Origin: Mycolicibacterium sp. P9-22
Lineage (GTDB): Bacteria; Actinomycetota; Actinomycetes; Mycobacteriales; Mycobacteriaceae
Length of the DNA stretch: 64,000 nucleotides
Direction: 5' to 3'
NCBI RefSeq assembly: GCF_008329585.1
Contig: NZ_NPKP01000005.1
Coordinates: forward strand, 372,001-436,000
Made by a program: the position numbers and the translations under genes. Under the pieces are notes generated by a model that was not told the origin of the DNA, made no database searches, and saw only the letters and a program-made list of their open reading frames with translations. Shown in pieces: positions 34,922 to 43,178 of the stretch; the first letter of the stretch is position 1; the number at the start of each line of letters is the position of its first letter.

Positions 34922-35674
34922 ATGACCATGAAAATCGGAATCATCGGCGTCGGGCACATCGGCAAAACCCTGAGCCAGCGACTCGCAGCGGCCGGACACG
35001 ACGTGAAGGTGGCCAACTCACGCGGCCCAGAAACGATCGGAGCCGACGCGCTGCGTACCGGGGCACGGGCGGTACCGGCATCCGAGGCCGTCACGGATGT
35101 CGACGTCTTGATCCTCTCCACGCCTCTCGGCCGCATTCCCGACATCGCACCGATCGTGGCCGGCGCAGCACCGGACACTGTCGTCATCGACACCTCCAAC
35201 TACTACCCGGCCAGGGACTCCGAGATCCAGGCCATCGAGGACGGCCAAGTTGAAAGCCACTGGGTGGCAGAACAACTCGGCCGCCCAGTCGTGAAGGCCT
35301 GGAATGCCATCGGGTCAGGGTCATTCGCCAACAAGAACACACCCCCGGGAACGCCGGGCCGCATCGCGATTCCCGTTGCCGCCGATGACGCCACGTCACG
35401 GGCCCTGGGCATCGCTCTGGTCGAGGAGACCGGCTTCGACGGCTTCGACGCCGGAGGGTTGGACCAGTCGTGGCGCCAGCAACCCGGAACGCCGGTCTAC
35501 TGCACCGATCTGACCAGCGACGAAATGCCGGCCGCGCTCGCCACAGCCGATGCTGCCCGATCACCCAAACGCCGCGACATCGGCATGGCCGCCGTCGCGG
35601 AACGGTTCGGCGCCGACGGGGCAAACCCCGACGAAGACTATGGCGTGCGTCTGAATCGCGTCCTCAACATGTGA
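34922..35674 (+). CDS. F420H2:NADP oxidoreductase-like (Fno-type) protein, copy 1
   Basis: A 250-residue Rossmann protein beginning MKIGIIGVGHIGKTLSQRL, with VANSRGPETI after the second strand; the SR pair fits binding of the NADP 2'-phosphate as in Fno. Later segments DTSNYYPARD and VVKAWNAIGSGSFANK are also of the Fno/DUF2520-like type. GAAAGG precedes ATG 34922. It lies 69 nt after the hydrolase, ahead of an F420-dependent oxidoreductase. It could supply F420H2, or be a reductase of another substrate, since not all members use F420. Confidence 0.85.
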   Translation: MTMKIGIIGVGHIGKTLSQRLAAAGHDVKVANSRGPETIGADALRTGARAVPASEAVTDVDVLILSTPLGRIPDIAPIVAGAAPDTVVIDTSNYYPARDSEIQAIEDGQVESHWVAEQLGRPVVKAWNAIGSGSFANKNTPPGTPGRIAIPVAADDATSRALGIALVEETGFDGFDAGGLDQSWRQQPGTPVYCTDLTSDEMPAALATADAARSPKRRDIGMAAVAERFGADGANPDEDYGVRLNRVLNM

Positions 35675-35718
35675 CGGCGCGCTCATTCCCACAGACAATC
35701 AACGCAGAACGGAAACTC

Positions 35719-36597
35719 ATGAATCTCAACGAATCAGACTCGGCTCCGCGCGATCCGGCGAGCAAGCCCGACTTGGGGATGTTCGGCGTGTGGACGACCA
35801 ATCCGGTCTCGCCGGAAGTGGCCGTCGACATCGAACGCCTCGGTTACGGAGCGGTGTGGGCAAGTAGCGCCGCGGCCGACGACCTGTCCTGGGTCGACCC
35901 GATCTTCGATCGGACCACCGCCTTGAAGGCGGCCACCGGGATCATCAACATCTGGACCTCTCCTGCCGGACCCGTGGCAGCGGCGTTTCACCGCCTCGAG
36001 GACCGTCACCCAGGGCGGTTCGTGCTCGGCATCGGCGCAGGCCATCGTGAGGCCATCTCGCAATGGGAGAAGCCGTTCGACGCACTCACTGCCTATCTCG
36101 ATGACCTGGACCGCTACGGTGTGCCCGCCGACCGGCGCGTTCTTGCCGCGCTCGGCGACGGGATCCTGAAGTTGTCGGCGCGTCGCGGTGCCGGCGCGCA
36201 CCCGTATCTCACCACCCCGGAGCACACCGCCCGGGCGCGTGAGGTGATGGGGCCGGCGGCCTTCTTGGCGCCGGAACAAAAGATCGTGCTGTCCGAGGAT
36301 GTCGCGGAGTCCCGCGCATCGGGCCGCACGGCACTCGACCTGTATTTCGGTTTGGCCAATTACCGCAACAGTTGGAAACGACTCGGCTTCCACGACCGCG
36401 ATGTGGCCAAACCCGGAAGCGACGCGCTGGTCGATGCCGTCATCGCCTACGGCAGCGTCGATCAGGTTGCCCAACGCCTGCAACAACACAGCGCCGCCGG
36501 CGCCGATCACGTGGCCATTCAGGTCATCGGCGGGCAGCAGCTGGTGCCGGTGCTGACGACCCTTGCTCCCGCACTGGGCCTGTCGCCACAACGGTGA
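35719..36597 (+). CDS. LLM-class F420-dependent oxidoreductase
   Basis: A 292-residue luciferase-like barrel. LGMFGVWTTNPVSPEVAVDI with ERLGYGAVWASSA is the usual N terminus; FVLGIGAGHREAI and LAALGDGILKLSARRGAGAH are further family blocks. LLM proteins with such a G-x-G-x-G-H region in mycobacteria mostly use F420. ATG 35719 follows ACGGAAACT. It sits between two Fno-like genes, which supports F420 use. It could reduce an activated C=C or oxidise an alcohol; the substrate is unknown. Confidence 0.87.
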   Translation: MNLNESDSAPRDPASKPDLGMFGVWTTNPVSPEVAVDIERLGYGAVWASSAAADDLSWVDPIFDRTTALKAATGIINIWTSPAGPVAAAFHRLEDRHPGRFVLGIGAGHREAISQWEKPFDALTAYLDDLDRYGVPADRRVLAALGDGILKLSARRGAGAHPYLTTPEHTARAREVMGPAAFLAPEQKIVLSEDVAESRASGRTALDLYFGLANYRNSWKRLGFHDRDVAKPGSDALVDAVIAYGSVDQVAQRLQQHSAAGADHVAIQVIGGQQLVPVLTTLAPALGLSPQR

Positions 36598-36646
36598 CGA
36601 CCCCGCGGCCGGACACCACACAAAACCAAAAGAAACGGAATCAGCC

Positions 36647-37360
36647 ATGACGACCCTTGGGATCATCGGAAGTGGGAACATCGGCACGGCCGTGGCCCGG
36701 CTGGCGGTGGCGGCCGGCATCGAGGTCGTCATTGCCAATTCGCGAGGACCCGAAAGCCTTACCGACGTCATAGATCAACTGGGAGATCACGCCACAGCCG
36801 CCACGATCCAGGATGCGGCCGGCAGCGGCGTCGCCGTACTGCTCAGTATCCCGATTTCGGCCTACCGCAACCTCCCCGAAGGACTGTTGGACGGACGAAC
36901 GGTACTCGACACCGGCAACTACTACCCCTCCCGCGACGGTCGCATCCCGGAACTGGACTCCGGTCGATACACCCAACTGCAGCTGGGCCAGAAATTGCTG
37001 CCCGGGGCTGTCCTGGTGAAGGCGTTCAGCAACATCCTCGCCCATCACATTCCACAACTCGCTCGACCGTCGGGGGCACCAGACCGCACCGCGTTGCCCA
37101 TCGCCAGTGACAACACCGAAGCACGTGATCTAGCAGCCGGTCTGATCGACCGCCTCGGATTCGACACCCTCGATGCCGGACCGGCCTCGCAGACATGGCG
37201 GTTCGAGCCCGAGTCGGCCGGTTATACGCAGATCTACCTGTCCGATCCAACCGTGTCGCCGGCCGACTTCATGACCACTCCGGGTGCGCCGGTCTCCAAA
37301 GAGACGCTGCGCGCGGCGCTGGCTTCGGCCACGCCCGTGGACGTGGCCGCGCGTGACTAG
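36647..37360 (+). CDS. F420H2:NADP oxidoreductase-like (Fno-type) protein, copy 2
   Basis: A 237-residue paralogue of the protein at 34922: MTTLGIIGSGNIGTAVARLA, VIANSRGPESL, DTGNYYPSRDG and VKAFSNILAHH line up with the first copy. Having two copies around an LLM oxidoreductase suggests either heteromer formation or two related substrates. It ends in a CTAG shared with the convergent GH5 gene. Probably same transcript as the genes upstream, with 49 nt before it. Confidence 0.85.
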   Translation: MTTLGIIGSGNIGTAVARLAVAAGIEVVIANSRGPESLTDVIDQLGDHATAATIQDAAGSGVAVLLSIPISAYRNLPEGLLDGRTVLDTGNYYPSRDGRIPELDSGRYTQLQLGQKLLPGAVLVKAFSNILAHHIPQLARPSGAPDRTALPIASDNTEARDLAAGLIDRLGFDTLDAGPASQTWRFEPESAGYTQIYLSDPTVSPADFMTTPGAPVSKETLRAALASATPVDVAARD

Positions 37361-40300
37361 ACCACCGTATTAGCTGCTGCTGGTCCGACGCGGGGTGTCA
37401 CGGTGACGCGTACCGCTGTAGCGCCGGCATCGGATGCGATGACGAGCCGGGCGCTGTTCGGGGCTGAGACGATGTGGCCACCGGTAACGGTGACGTCGTA
37501 TCCGTTCGGGTATTGCACTGCGGGTGTGGATATGGTGCTTTGAGAGCCGGCCGCGAAATCGCCGATGCCGTCGACTCTCGCGGTGGAGTAGGCGAACTGG
37601 AATGAGCCGTCGTCGCCGTTGGTCCATCCCTGAGGTGTTCCGGAGATCACCTGCGGGTACGGCTTGGAAAGCACGCGCAGGTTGCTCGCGTTCAGGTTGT
37701 CGCCAACCGGTGGTAACGCCGGGTCATAGACAAGTGATTGATCTCGAGGGCTTGCGCTGCTGGTGATCTCGCCGACGCCGGAGTATGCCCAGTTCGTCCA
37801 GCTGATCTGTCGGCGGTCACTGGGGTTCATCTCATTGGCCAGATGCCCGGCATTGCTGGTGGCGCCGAATTCACCCATGAACACCGGCATGTCGTTCGCG
37901 GTGCCGTAGCGCACGGCGCGACCCGCCATTATCGGTCCGACAATGTTGGCCAGACTGAGGCCTGCGACACCGCCGTAGCCGTGATACTCAAGAGCGGTGT
38001 TCGGATCGGAGATCGGGCCCAAACGGACGGGCTGCCCGAGGAACACGGCGCTGATCTCGTCGACTGCCGGACTCGCCGGTGAGATGAAGACCGTAGTATC
38101 CGGATCCACCGATCGAATGGCGGCGATCGTCTGGTTGTAGAGCGGGGTGAGTTGCTGACTGCCGAAGAAAGCTCCGTTGGCAATCGCCAGCGGCCAGCTG
38201 AAACCGGGCCACGGCTCGTTGATGACGTTATAGCCGATGACATCCGCACTGTCGCGGAAATAATTCGCGACGGCCTGCCAGCTCTGCGCGTAATGGTTTT
38301 GCAGCCCGACACCGTCGGGCGCGTCAGCGTTCGCCCAGAACGCTTCCCACGCGTGATTCTGTGCCGGGTTGAGATAGTAATTCAATGCGAACTGTCCGAA
38401 GAGTGCACCCACATCGGGATTGGGCAGTCCCCCGGTATAGGTCGCCCATGCCGGCGCACCCTCACCATGGAGTTCGGTGCTGTACAGATCCTGATGCATG
38501 TCCAGGACGGTGTAGATGCCGTGCTCGCTGAGCATCTGGACGGTACGGTCGATTCCGGCCAAGTACGCGGTGTCGAAGACCCCGGGCTCTGGTTCCACGG
38601 CAGTCCAGATGATCCCGAGCCGCACGACGTTGAATCCACTGCTGGCCAGGAACTGTGCGTCGTCCTCGCCGAAGCCCATCGCGTCTGGGTCGTAGGGCGC
38701 AATCTTGTACACCACGTTCACCCCGTGCATGAGTACGACCTGTCCGTCGCTGTTGGTGAACCAGGTGCCGGTCGTGGAAAGTTTGTCGACAGTGCCCGCC
38801 GGCGGCGAGGAGCCGGCGATGGTGCCAAATCCTCCTACATCACCGTGGGTGCCGAAGATCCCTGCGATGCCGCCGGCGCCCCCGAGTGCCACCAATCCGG
38901 TCGCTGGGCCGCCGATCGCGCTGTCGCCGGCATCGCCGCCATCACCACCCGTTCCGAACAATTTGGCGCCGTTACCGCCGTCGCCACCGACGCCACCGAC
39001 CGAGCCGTCACCGCCGGCCCCACCGTGGCCGCCCAGCCCGAATGCCAGCCCGCGTCCAGCACCGCCGAAACCGCCCGCCCCGCCCTTGGCACCGCCTTCA
39101 CCGGTGCCGCCATCTCCACCAAGACCGCCGATGCCCATCAAAAGCCCACTCACACCGCCGGTACCGCCGGCAGCACCAGCGCCGCCCTGTCCCCCGGCCC
39201 CGCCGTCGCCAAACACTCCGGCAGACCCTCCGCGGCCACCGGCAACCCCGGCCTGGGTGCTGTCCCAGCCCGCACCACCGTCGCCGAGCAGCCAGCCACC
39301 GGCCCCGCCTTCGGGACGTTCTGCCGTGCCCGCCGCGCCGTTGCCGATCACATAGGAGCCGGCCAGCGCGTTGACGAAACCATTGACCAGTTGGCCGATC
39401 TCGCTGGTGATCCACATCTGCACGACGGTATGGAGCGGACCGTAGACGACCAGGCCCACGAGATCAGTCAAAGTCCGTGCGGTCTGGACAGCCACCCGCG
39501 TATCGGTCGCATCCGTCGTCAAGCGGCTGGCCGCGGCCGCGTTGTCACCATCGACGGTCTCGGTAGCACCGCGGCCGGCGATATCGATGCTCGTCGCGTC
39601 TCCGGCCGCGATGTTGTCCTCGGCCACCGCCTTCTCACTGGTCGACGCTCCTGCGAACGTTTGGCGACCGGCAGCCCCCAGAAGCGCCCAGGCCAACGAA
39701 TTGGCATCGCCCGGTATCGCAGGCACGTCACCTGAACTGGGAATCGGAGAAGCCAGAACAGACGCCGGGGCCGCCACGGACGCTGAGGCATGGGGCTGCG
39801 GAAAGACGCTCGGACTGGGTGCTCGGGATTGCCGGACTTCCAACGCAGGCACGGTGTTTCGTGAGGCGGATGTCCCCGTTATCTCGGCTGGATGCAGGTT
39901 GCCCTCTGCAGGACTTACCGATTCACTGACACTGAGGTCCACCTGACGGGCCGACGGGCTACGTGCCGCGCCTGCCCCGGTTGCGGTCGAGCCGCGTTGG
40001 GAGCGGTGTGTTGCCGTGCCGGTGGACCGGTCGCCGGGAGCGTCAAGAGGTTGCTTCACCCGCATGTCGGGAGTCACGCGATCTCCAGTCGCGGCATCTG
40101 TAGTGCCGCTGTCTGAGGGCCCGTAGTGTGCATCGCTCGCCGAAGACCTGCCGGGGACCCGGGCCGAAGCCTGTGCATCCGACGAGGTATCCAAGGTCGA
40201 TGCCGTAGTGCCGGAGCCGGCCGATCCGGTGCCTGCGCCAGCACTCGATGGACCGCTGGCGGATGACCCGTCGGAGATACCGCCGGTGTCCGCCGCCGCC

Positions 40301-40386
40301 AGTCCGCCACCCGACGCCAGAGTGACGCCGATGCCCAGGGCGACTGCCAATCCGCCGACCCGCCCGATGTATCCAGCAGCCTTCAT
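37357..40386 (-). CDS. Secreted PGRS-type glycine-rich GH5 glycosidase (endoglycoceramidase-like)
   Basis: A 1009-residue exported protein. N terminus MKAAGYIGRVGGLAVALGIG is a signal peptide (ending near AAAD), then about 310 Ser/Thr/Ala-rich residues, a short helical part, and a PGRS-like Gly-rich block (GGAGG, GGDGG repeats; DNA about 38810-39360). The C-terminal third is GH5: FNVVRLGIIWTAVEPEPG, VLDMHQDLYS, the acid/base Glu in NVINEPWPG and the nucleophile Glu in FMGEFGATSN. DMHQD plus NEPWPG recalls endoglycoceramidases. Start ATG 40386 gives the signal peptide directly. No PE domain. Faces a TetR gene across a palindromic operator. Confidence 0.85.
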   Translation of the reverse strand: MKAAGYIGRVGGLAVALGIGVTLASGGGLAAADTGGISDGSSASGPSSAGAGTGSAGSGTTASTLDTSSDAQASARVPGRSSASDAHYGPSDSGTTDAATGDRVTPDMRVKQPLDAPGDRSTGTATHRSQRGSTATGAGAARSPSARQVDLSVSESVSPAEGNLHPAEITGTSASRNTVPALEVRQSRAPSPSVFPQPHASASVAAPASVLASPIPSSGDVPAIPGDANSLAWALLGAAGRQTFAGASTSEKAVAEDNIAAGDATSIDIAGRGATETVDGDNAAAASRLTTDATDTRVAVQTARTLTDLVGLVVYGPLHTVVQMWITSEIGQLVNGFVNALAGSYVIGNGAAGTAERPEGGAGGWLLGDGGAGWDSTQAGVAGGRGGSAGVFGDGGAGGQGGAGAAGGTGGVSGLLMGIGGLGGDGGTGEGGAKGGAGGFGGAGRGLAFGLGGHGGAGGDGSVGGVGGDGGNGAKLFGTGGDGGDAGDSAIGGPATGLVALGGAGGIAGIFGTHGDVGGFGTIAGSSPPAGTVDKLSTTGTWFTNSDGQVVLMHGVNVVYKIAPYDPDAMGFGEDDAQFLASSGFNVVRLGIIWTAVEPEPGVFDTAYLAGIDRTVQMLSEHGIYTVLDMHQDLYSTELHGEGAPAWATYTGGLPNPDVGALFGQFALNYYLNPAQNHAWEAFWANADAPDGVGLQNHYAQSWQAVANYFRDSADVIGYNVINEPWPGFSWPLAIANGAFFGSQQLTPLYNQTIAAIRSVDPDTTVFISPASPAVDEISAVFLGQPVRLGPISDPNTALEYHGYGGVAGLSLANIVGPIMAGRAVRYGTANDMPVFMGEFGATSNAGHLANEMNPSDRRQISWTNWAYSGVGEITSSASPRDQSLVYDPALPPVGDNLNASNLRVLSKPYPQVISGTPQGWTNGDDGSFQFAYSTARVDGIGDFAAGSQSTISTPAVQYPNGYDVTVTGGHIVSAPNSARLVIASDAGATAVRVTVTPRVGPAAANTVV
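38810..39360 (-). repeat. PGRS-like Gly-rich repeat tract
   Basis: About 180 codons made largely of GGX triplets (GGAGG, GGDGG, GGKGG types), producing many short imperfect DNA repeats of the CCGCC kind on the plus strand. This is the polymorphic-GC-rich-repeat style of mycobacterial PGRS proteins. Such tracts expand and contract and are prone to assembly error. Confidence 0.85.
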
Positions 40387-40436
40387 GACGGCTATTGGTA
40401 CACGGTTGAACGGGCACCGGCGTTGTTTTCGCCAAC

Positions 40437-40458
40437 TTTTTAGCCAATCGGCTAAAAA
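40437..40458. promoter_or_regulatory. Palindromic operator between GH5 and TetR genes
   Basis: Perfect 9-bp arms TTTTTAGCC and GGCTAAAAA with a 4-base centre. It lies 50 nt upstream of the GH5 ATG and 65 nt upstream of the TetR ATG, the right place to control both. It stands out as A+T-rich in this G+C-rich DNA. Confidence 0.75.
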
Positions 40459-40523
40459 TATATCTGCAGCGTAAGTGCCCGTCCGAGCCGCCACGTCGCC
40501 CTGACCCACTTACCCTGGTCGAG

Positions 40524-41216
40524 ATGAAGCGCGAAGACGGCGGACACGATGACCGGCAATGCGGTCGTCGCGGTCGAGGGAGACCGAATCGGGTGACCAA
40601 GGACGCGATCATCGCAGCGGCGCGGTCCCTGCCATCGGACGAGCTGACGATGCAAGCCGTCGCCGATCATCTCGGCGTCGGACGCAAGTCGCTGTACTAC
40701 CATGTCAACGATCGCGCGGCATTGTTGAAGATGGTGCTGGTGGACCGCTTCCAGGACCGACTTCGCGATGTCCACTTGACCTCGAAACACGACTGGCGGA
40801 GTGTCTTGCACGCTTTCGCCCACGCCCTGCGTGAGACCCTCGCGGAGGCCGGCACCGCCGGAGCGTATTTCGAACTGAGCGGGTTGGATGCGCCAGGGGC
40901 TCTCGAGGCGTTCGAGTATGTGCTCCAGACGATGGTGAACGCCGGTTTCGACCTTCAAACTGCCGGCCGTGCAGCAACCTTCGCCTGTGACATTGCCATC
41001 ACATCGGCGCGCTACATCACTGCCGAGGAAAGCACCGATTCCCAGCCGCAAAGCCTGGAAGTGCTTCGGGTCATGCAGAGCATGCCTGCGTCCTCACTCC
41101 CAGCACTGCGGCAGGTAATCGCGACACGTGAAAGTGAGCGCACGACCAGCGGTGCGTTCGAGTTCGAGTTCGACGTCCTCGTTGGGTGGCTCGCGCAACA
41201 ACTTGCGAGCCAGTAG
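40524..41216 (+). CDS. TetR family regulator
   Basis: A 230-residue TetR protein. HTH: LTMQAVADHLGVGRKSLYYH in helices 2-3, preceded by GRGRPNRVTKDAIIAAARSL. The long C-terminal domain is of the TetR_C type seen with antibiotic-responsive members. It diverges from the GH5 gene with a perfect palindrome in between, so it is the probable repressor of that secreted enzyme and of itself. Confidence 0.9.
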   Translation: MKREDGGHDDRQCGRRGRGRPNRVTKDAIIAAARSLPSDELTMQAVADHLGVGRKSLYYHVNDRAALLKMVLVDRFQDRLRDVHLTSKHDWRSVLHAFAHALRETLAEAGTAGAYFELSGLDAPGALEAFEYVLQTMVNAGFDLQTAGRAATFACDIAITSARYITAEESTDSQPQSLEVLRVMQSMPASSLPALRQVIATRESERTTSGAFEFEFDVLVGWLAQQLASQ

Positions 41217-41230
41217 CACCACAGCGGCAA

Positions 41231-42070
41231 TCAGTACGACGCGTTTCCCGAAACGGTCTGCCGCAGTTCCGATGACGCCGGGGAATTGGTGTCGTATACC
41301 CGGACCACAGCCTGGTCACCGGGCTGCAGAAAGGTGCTCTCCCCGAGCGGCGTATATTTCGTCGCCCCGATCCCGATCAGCACGTTCTCCGGGAGGCCGC
41401 CGGCCGCCATCAGTGCGCCGACATCCTCCAGCGGAGTGTCCGGGGACCCGTGCTGGTTGGCCAACCGCTCGACGATCCAGTCGAGCAACATCTCGCCGTA
41501 ATACGAGTAGCCCGACAGCGGGCTGTCGACACCGTAGGCATGCTCCTGGCCGTCAACAGTGCGCAGAGAACAGGCCAGCCGCAGTGTGGACGTCGGGCCG
41601 TCCGGCGTCAGGTCTGAGATATCGAAGAACTGTGGCGCAATGCCTTTGGATGCCGGCCCCCAGTTCTTCTTGTGACTGATCTTCGCCGCGCGGGGCCGCC
41701 GGATCGAACAGTCATTGAACGCACCCAGCGCAAAGGGCTGCAGACTTTTCACGGTGTCGCCCTGCCACGACACCCGGCACGCGAGAGCCACCTCGGGCTC
41801 GATCTGCAGGTTGAGCGGCCCGTCCACGGTGCCGGCCGCCGGCAGGCCGATGGTGTCATGCGACAGCGGGAACTCGCCGAGAAAGGTGTCGTGTCCCGGT
41901 GCGTACCAGGGGAAGATGCCCTTGGGCGCGCCTCCCTCGGAGGCGACGTTCACGAAATCCGCCGCTTCGCCGGCCTGCTCCAGGTGGCCGGCGAAATTGC
42001 CGGCCACCCCGAACCCGAACCATGTCCGCAGCTCGGCGTCGTCAACGGTGATCATCCGGGGCCCGCTCAT
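41231..42070 (-). CDS. DUF5718 protein, FAH-like fold
   Basis: A 279-residue protein. I recognise it as DUF5718-like. Central motifs resemble fumarylacetoacetate hydrolase enzymes: LQIEPEVALACRVSW (Glu-x-Glu metal site), GAFNDCSIRRP (N-D-x-S-x-R) and KKNWGPASKGI (conserved Lys). FAH relatives include oxaloacetate decarboxylases and keto-acid hydratases. It overlaps the tartrate dehydrogenase stop by ATGA. As last gene of the tartrate operon it could decarboxylate or hydrate oxaloglycolate or oxaloacetate (inference). Confidence 0.75.
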   Translation of the reverse strand: MSGPRMITVDDAELRTWFGFGVAGNFAGHLEQAGEAADFVNVASEGGAPKGIFPWYAPGHDTFLGEFPLSHDTIGLPAAGTVDGPLNLQIEPEVALACRVSWQGDTVKSLQPFALGAFNDCSIRRPRAAKISHKKNWGPASKGIAPQFFDISDLTPDGPTSTLRLACSLRTVDGQEHAYGVDSPLSGYSYYGEMLLDWIVERLANQHGSPDTPLEDVGALMAAGGLPENVLIGIGATKYTPLGESTFLQPGDQAVVRVYDTNSPASSELRQTVSGNASY

Positions 42071-43146
42071 GGCGCTGTCACCGCGGCGGCGACCGCTTGC
42101 CCGAGGGTCGCGGTGCTGGCGGTGCCACCCATGTCGGGAGTGAGAGTGTCGCCGCCGCGGGCCAGCACCGTCTCGACCGCGGTCAAGACTGCGGCGGCGG
42201 CGGCGCCCTCACCGAGATGCTCCAGCATCATCGAGGCACACCAGATCTGCCCGATCGGGTTGGCGATCCCTTTTCCGGCGATATCGGGTGCCGACCCGTG
42301 CACGGGTTCGAACAAACTCGGGAACCTGCGTTCCGGATTGATGTTGGCGCTCGGCGCGATCCCGATGGTTCCCGTGCATGCGGGGCCGAGGTCGGACAGG
42401 ATGTCGCCGAACAGATTCGACGCCACGACGACGTCGAACCAGTCGGGGTGCATGACGAAGTTCGCCGCGAGGATGTCGATGTGGTACTTGTCCACGTCGA
42501 TGTCAGGGTAGTTGGCCGCCATCGCCAGCACGCGTTCATCCCAGTACGGCATGGAGATGGAGATGCCGTTGCTCTTGGTCGCCGATGTCAGATGCTTCTT
42601 GGGGCGGGTCGAGGCGAGTTCGAACGCGAACTTCAAGATCCTGTCCACGCCGGTGCGGGTCATGATGGTTTCCTGCATCACCACCTCGCGGTCGGTCCCC
42701 TCGAAGATCTTGCCGCCGACGCTGGAGTATTCGCCCTCGGTGTTCTCCCGCACGACGTAGAAGTCGACGTCGCCAGGTTGGCGTCCGGCCAACGGGCTGG
42801 GCACGCCGGGCATCAATCGGACCGGCCGCAGGTTGACGTACTGGTCGAAGGCGCGACGGAACTGCAGCAGACTCCCCCACAGGGAGATGTGGTCGGGCAC
42901 CACCTCGGGCCATCCGACGGCACCGAAGAAGATCGCATCGACGTCCTTGAGCTGTTCGAACCAATTGTCCGGCAGCATTTTTCCGTGCTTGACGTAGTAG
43001 TCGGCACTGGAATGGTCGAAGTGCTCGTAGTCGAGCTTCAGGTCGAACGCCTGCGCGGCCGCATCCAGGACGCGTAGTCCTTCGGGCATCACTTCGGTAC
43101 CGATGCCGTCGCCGGGGATGACGGCGATGCGATGGGTTCGTGACAT
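42067..43146 (-). CDS. ttuC: Tartrate/D-malate dehydrogenase (isopropylmalate dehydrogenase family)
   Basis: A 359-residue beta-decarboxylating dehydrogenase. IAVIPGDGIGTEVMPEGLRV opens it; DYYVKHGKMLPDNWFEQLK and FFGAVGWPEVVPDHISLW are typical of the tartrate dehydrogenase subgroup rather than LeuB. RENTEGEYSSVGG, KSNGISISMPYWDE and LFEPVHGSAPDIAGKG complete the active site. Usual reactions are oxidation of L- or meso-tartrate and of D-malate with NAD. It lies in one operon with a TarD-like D-tartrate dehydratase and DctA, which supports tartrate as substrate. Confidence 0.9.
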   Translation of the reverse strand: MSRTHRIAVIPGDGIGTEVMPEGLRVLDAAAQAFDLKLDYEHFDHSSADYYVKHGKMLPDNWFEQLKDVDAIFFGAVGWPEVVPDHISLWGSLLQFRRAFDQYVNLRPVRLMPGVPSPLAGRQPGDVDFYVVRENTEGEYSSVGGKIFEGTDREVVMQETIMTRTGVDRILKFAFELASTRPKKHLTSATKSNGISISMPYWDERVLAMAANYPDIDVDKYHIDILAANFVMHPDWFDVVVASNLFGDILSDLGPACTGTIGIAPSANINPERRFPSLFEPVHGSAPDIAGKGIANPIGQIWCASMMLEHLGEGAAAAAVLTAVETVLARGGDTLTPDMGGTASTATLGQAVAAAVTAP

Positions 43147-43178
43147 GTCAGGAAGGTCCTTTCGGTGCGAGTTCAGGG

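Noticed and set aside
38810..39360. Tandem short repeats resembling a CRISPR array
   Set aside because: Repeats are imperfect GGX codons in frame within a protein gene; there are no regular spacers and no cas genes.
38152..39735. 527-codon open frame on the plus strand
   Set aside because: Antisense to the GH5/PGRS gene; the repeats are reflections of the Gly-rich coding tract.
42097..43077. 326-codon open frame on the plus strand
   Set aside because: Antisense to ttuC; no motif.
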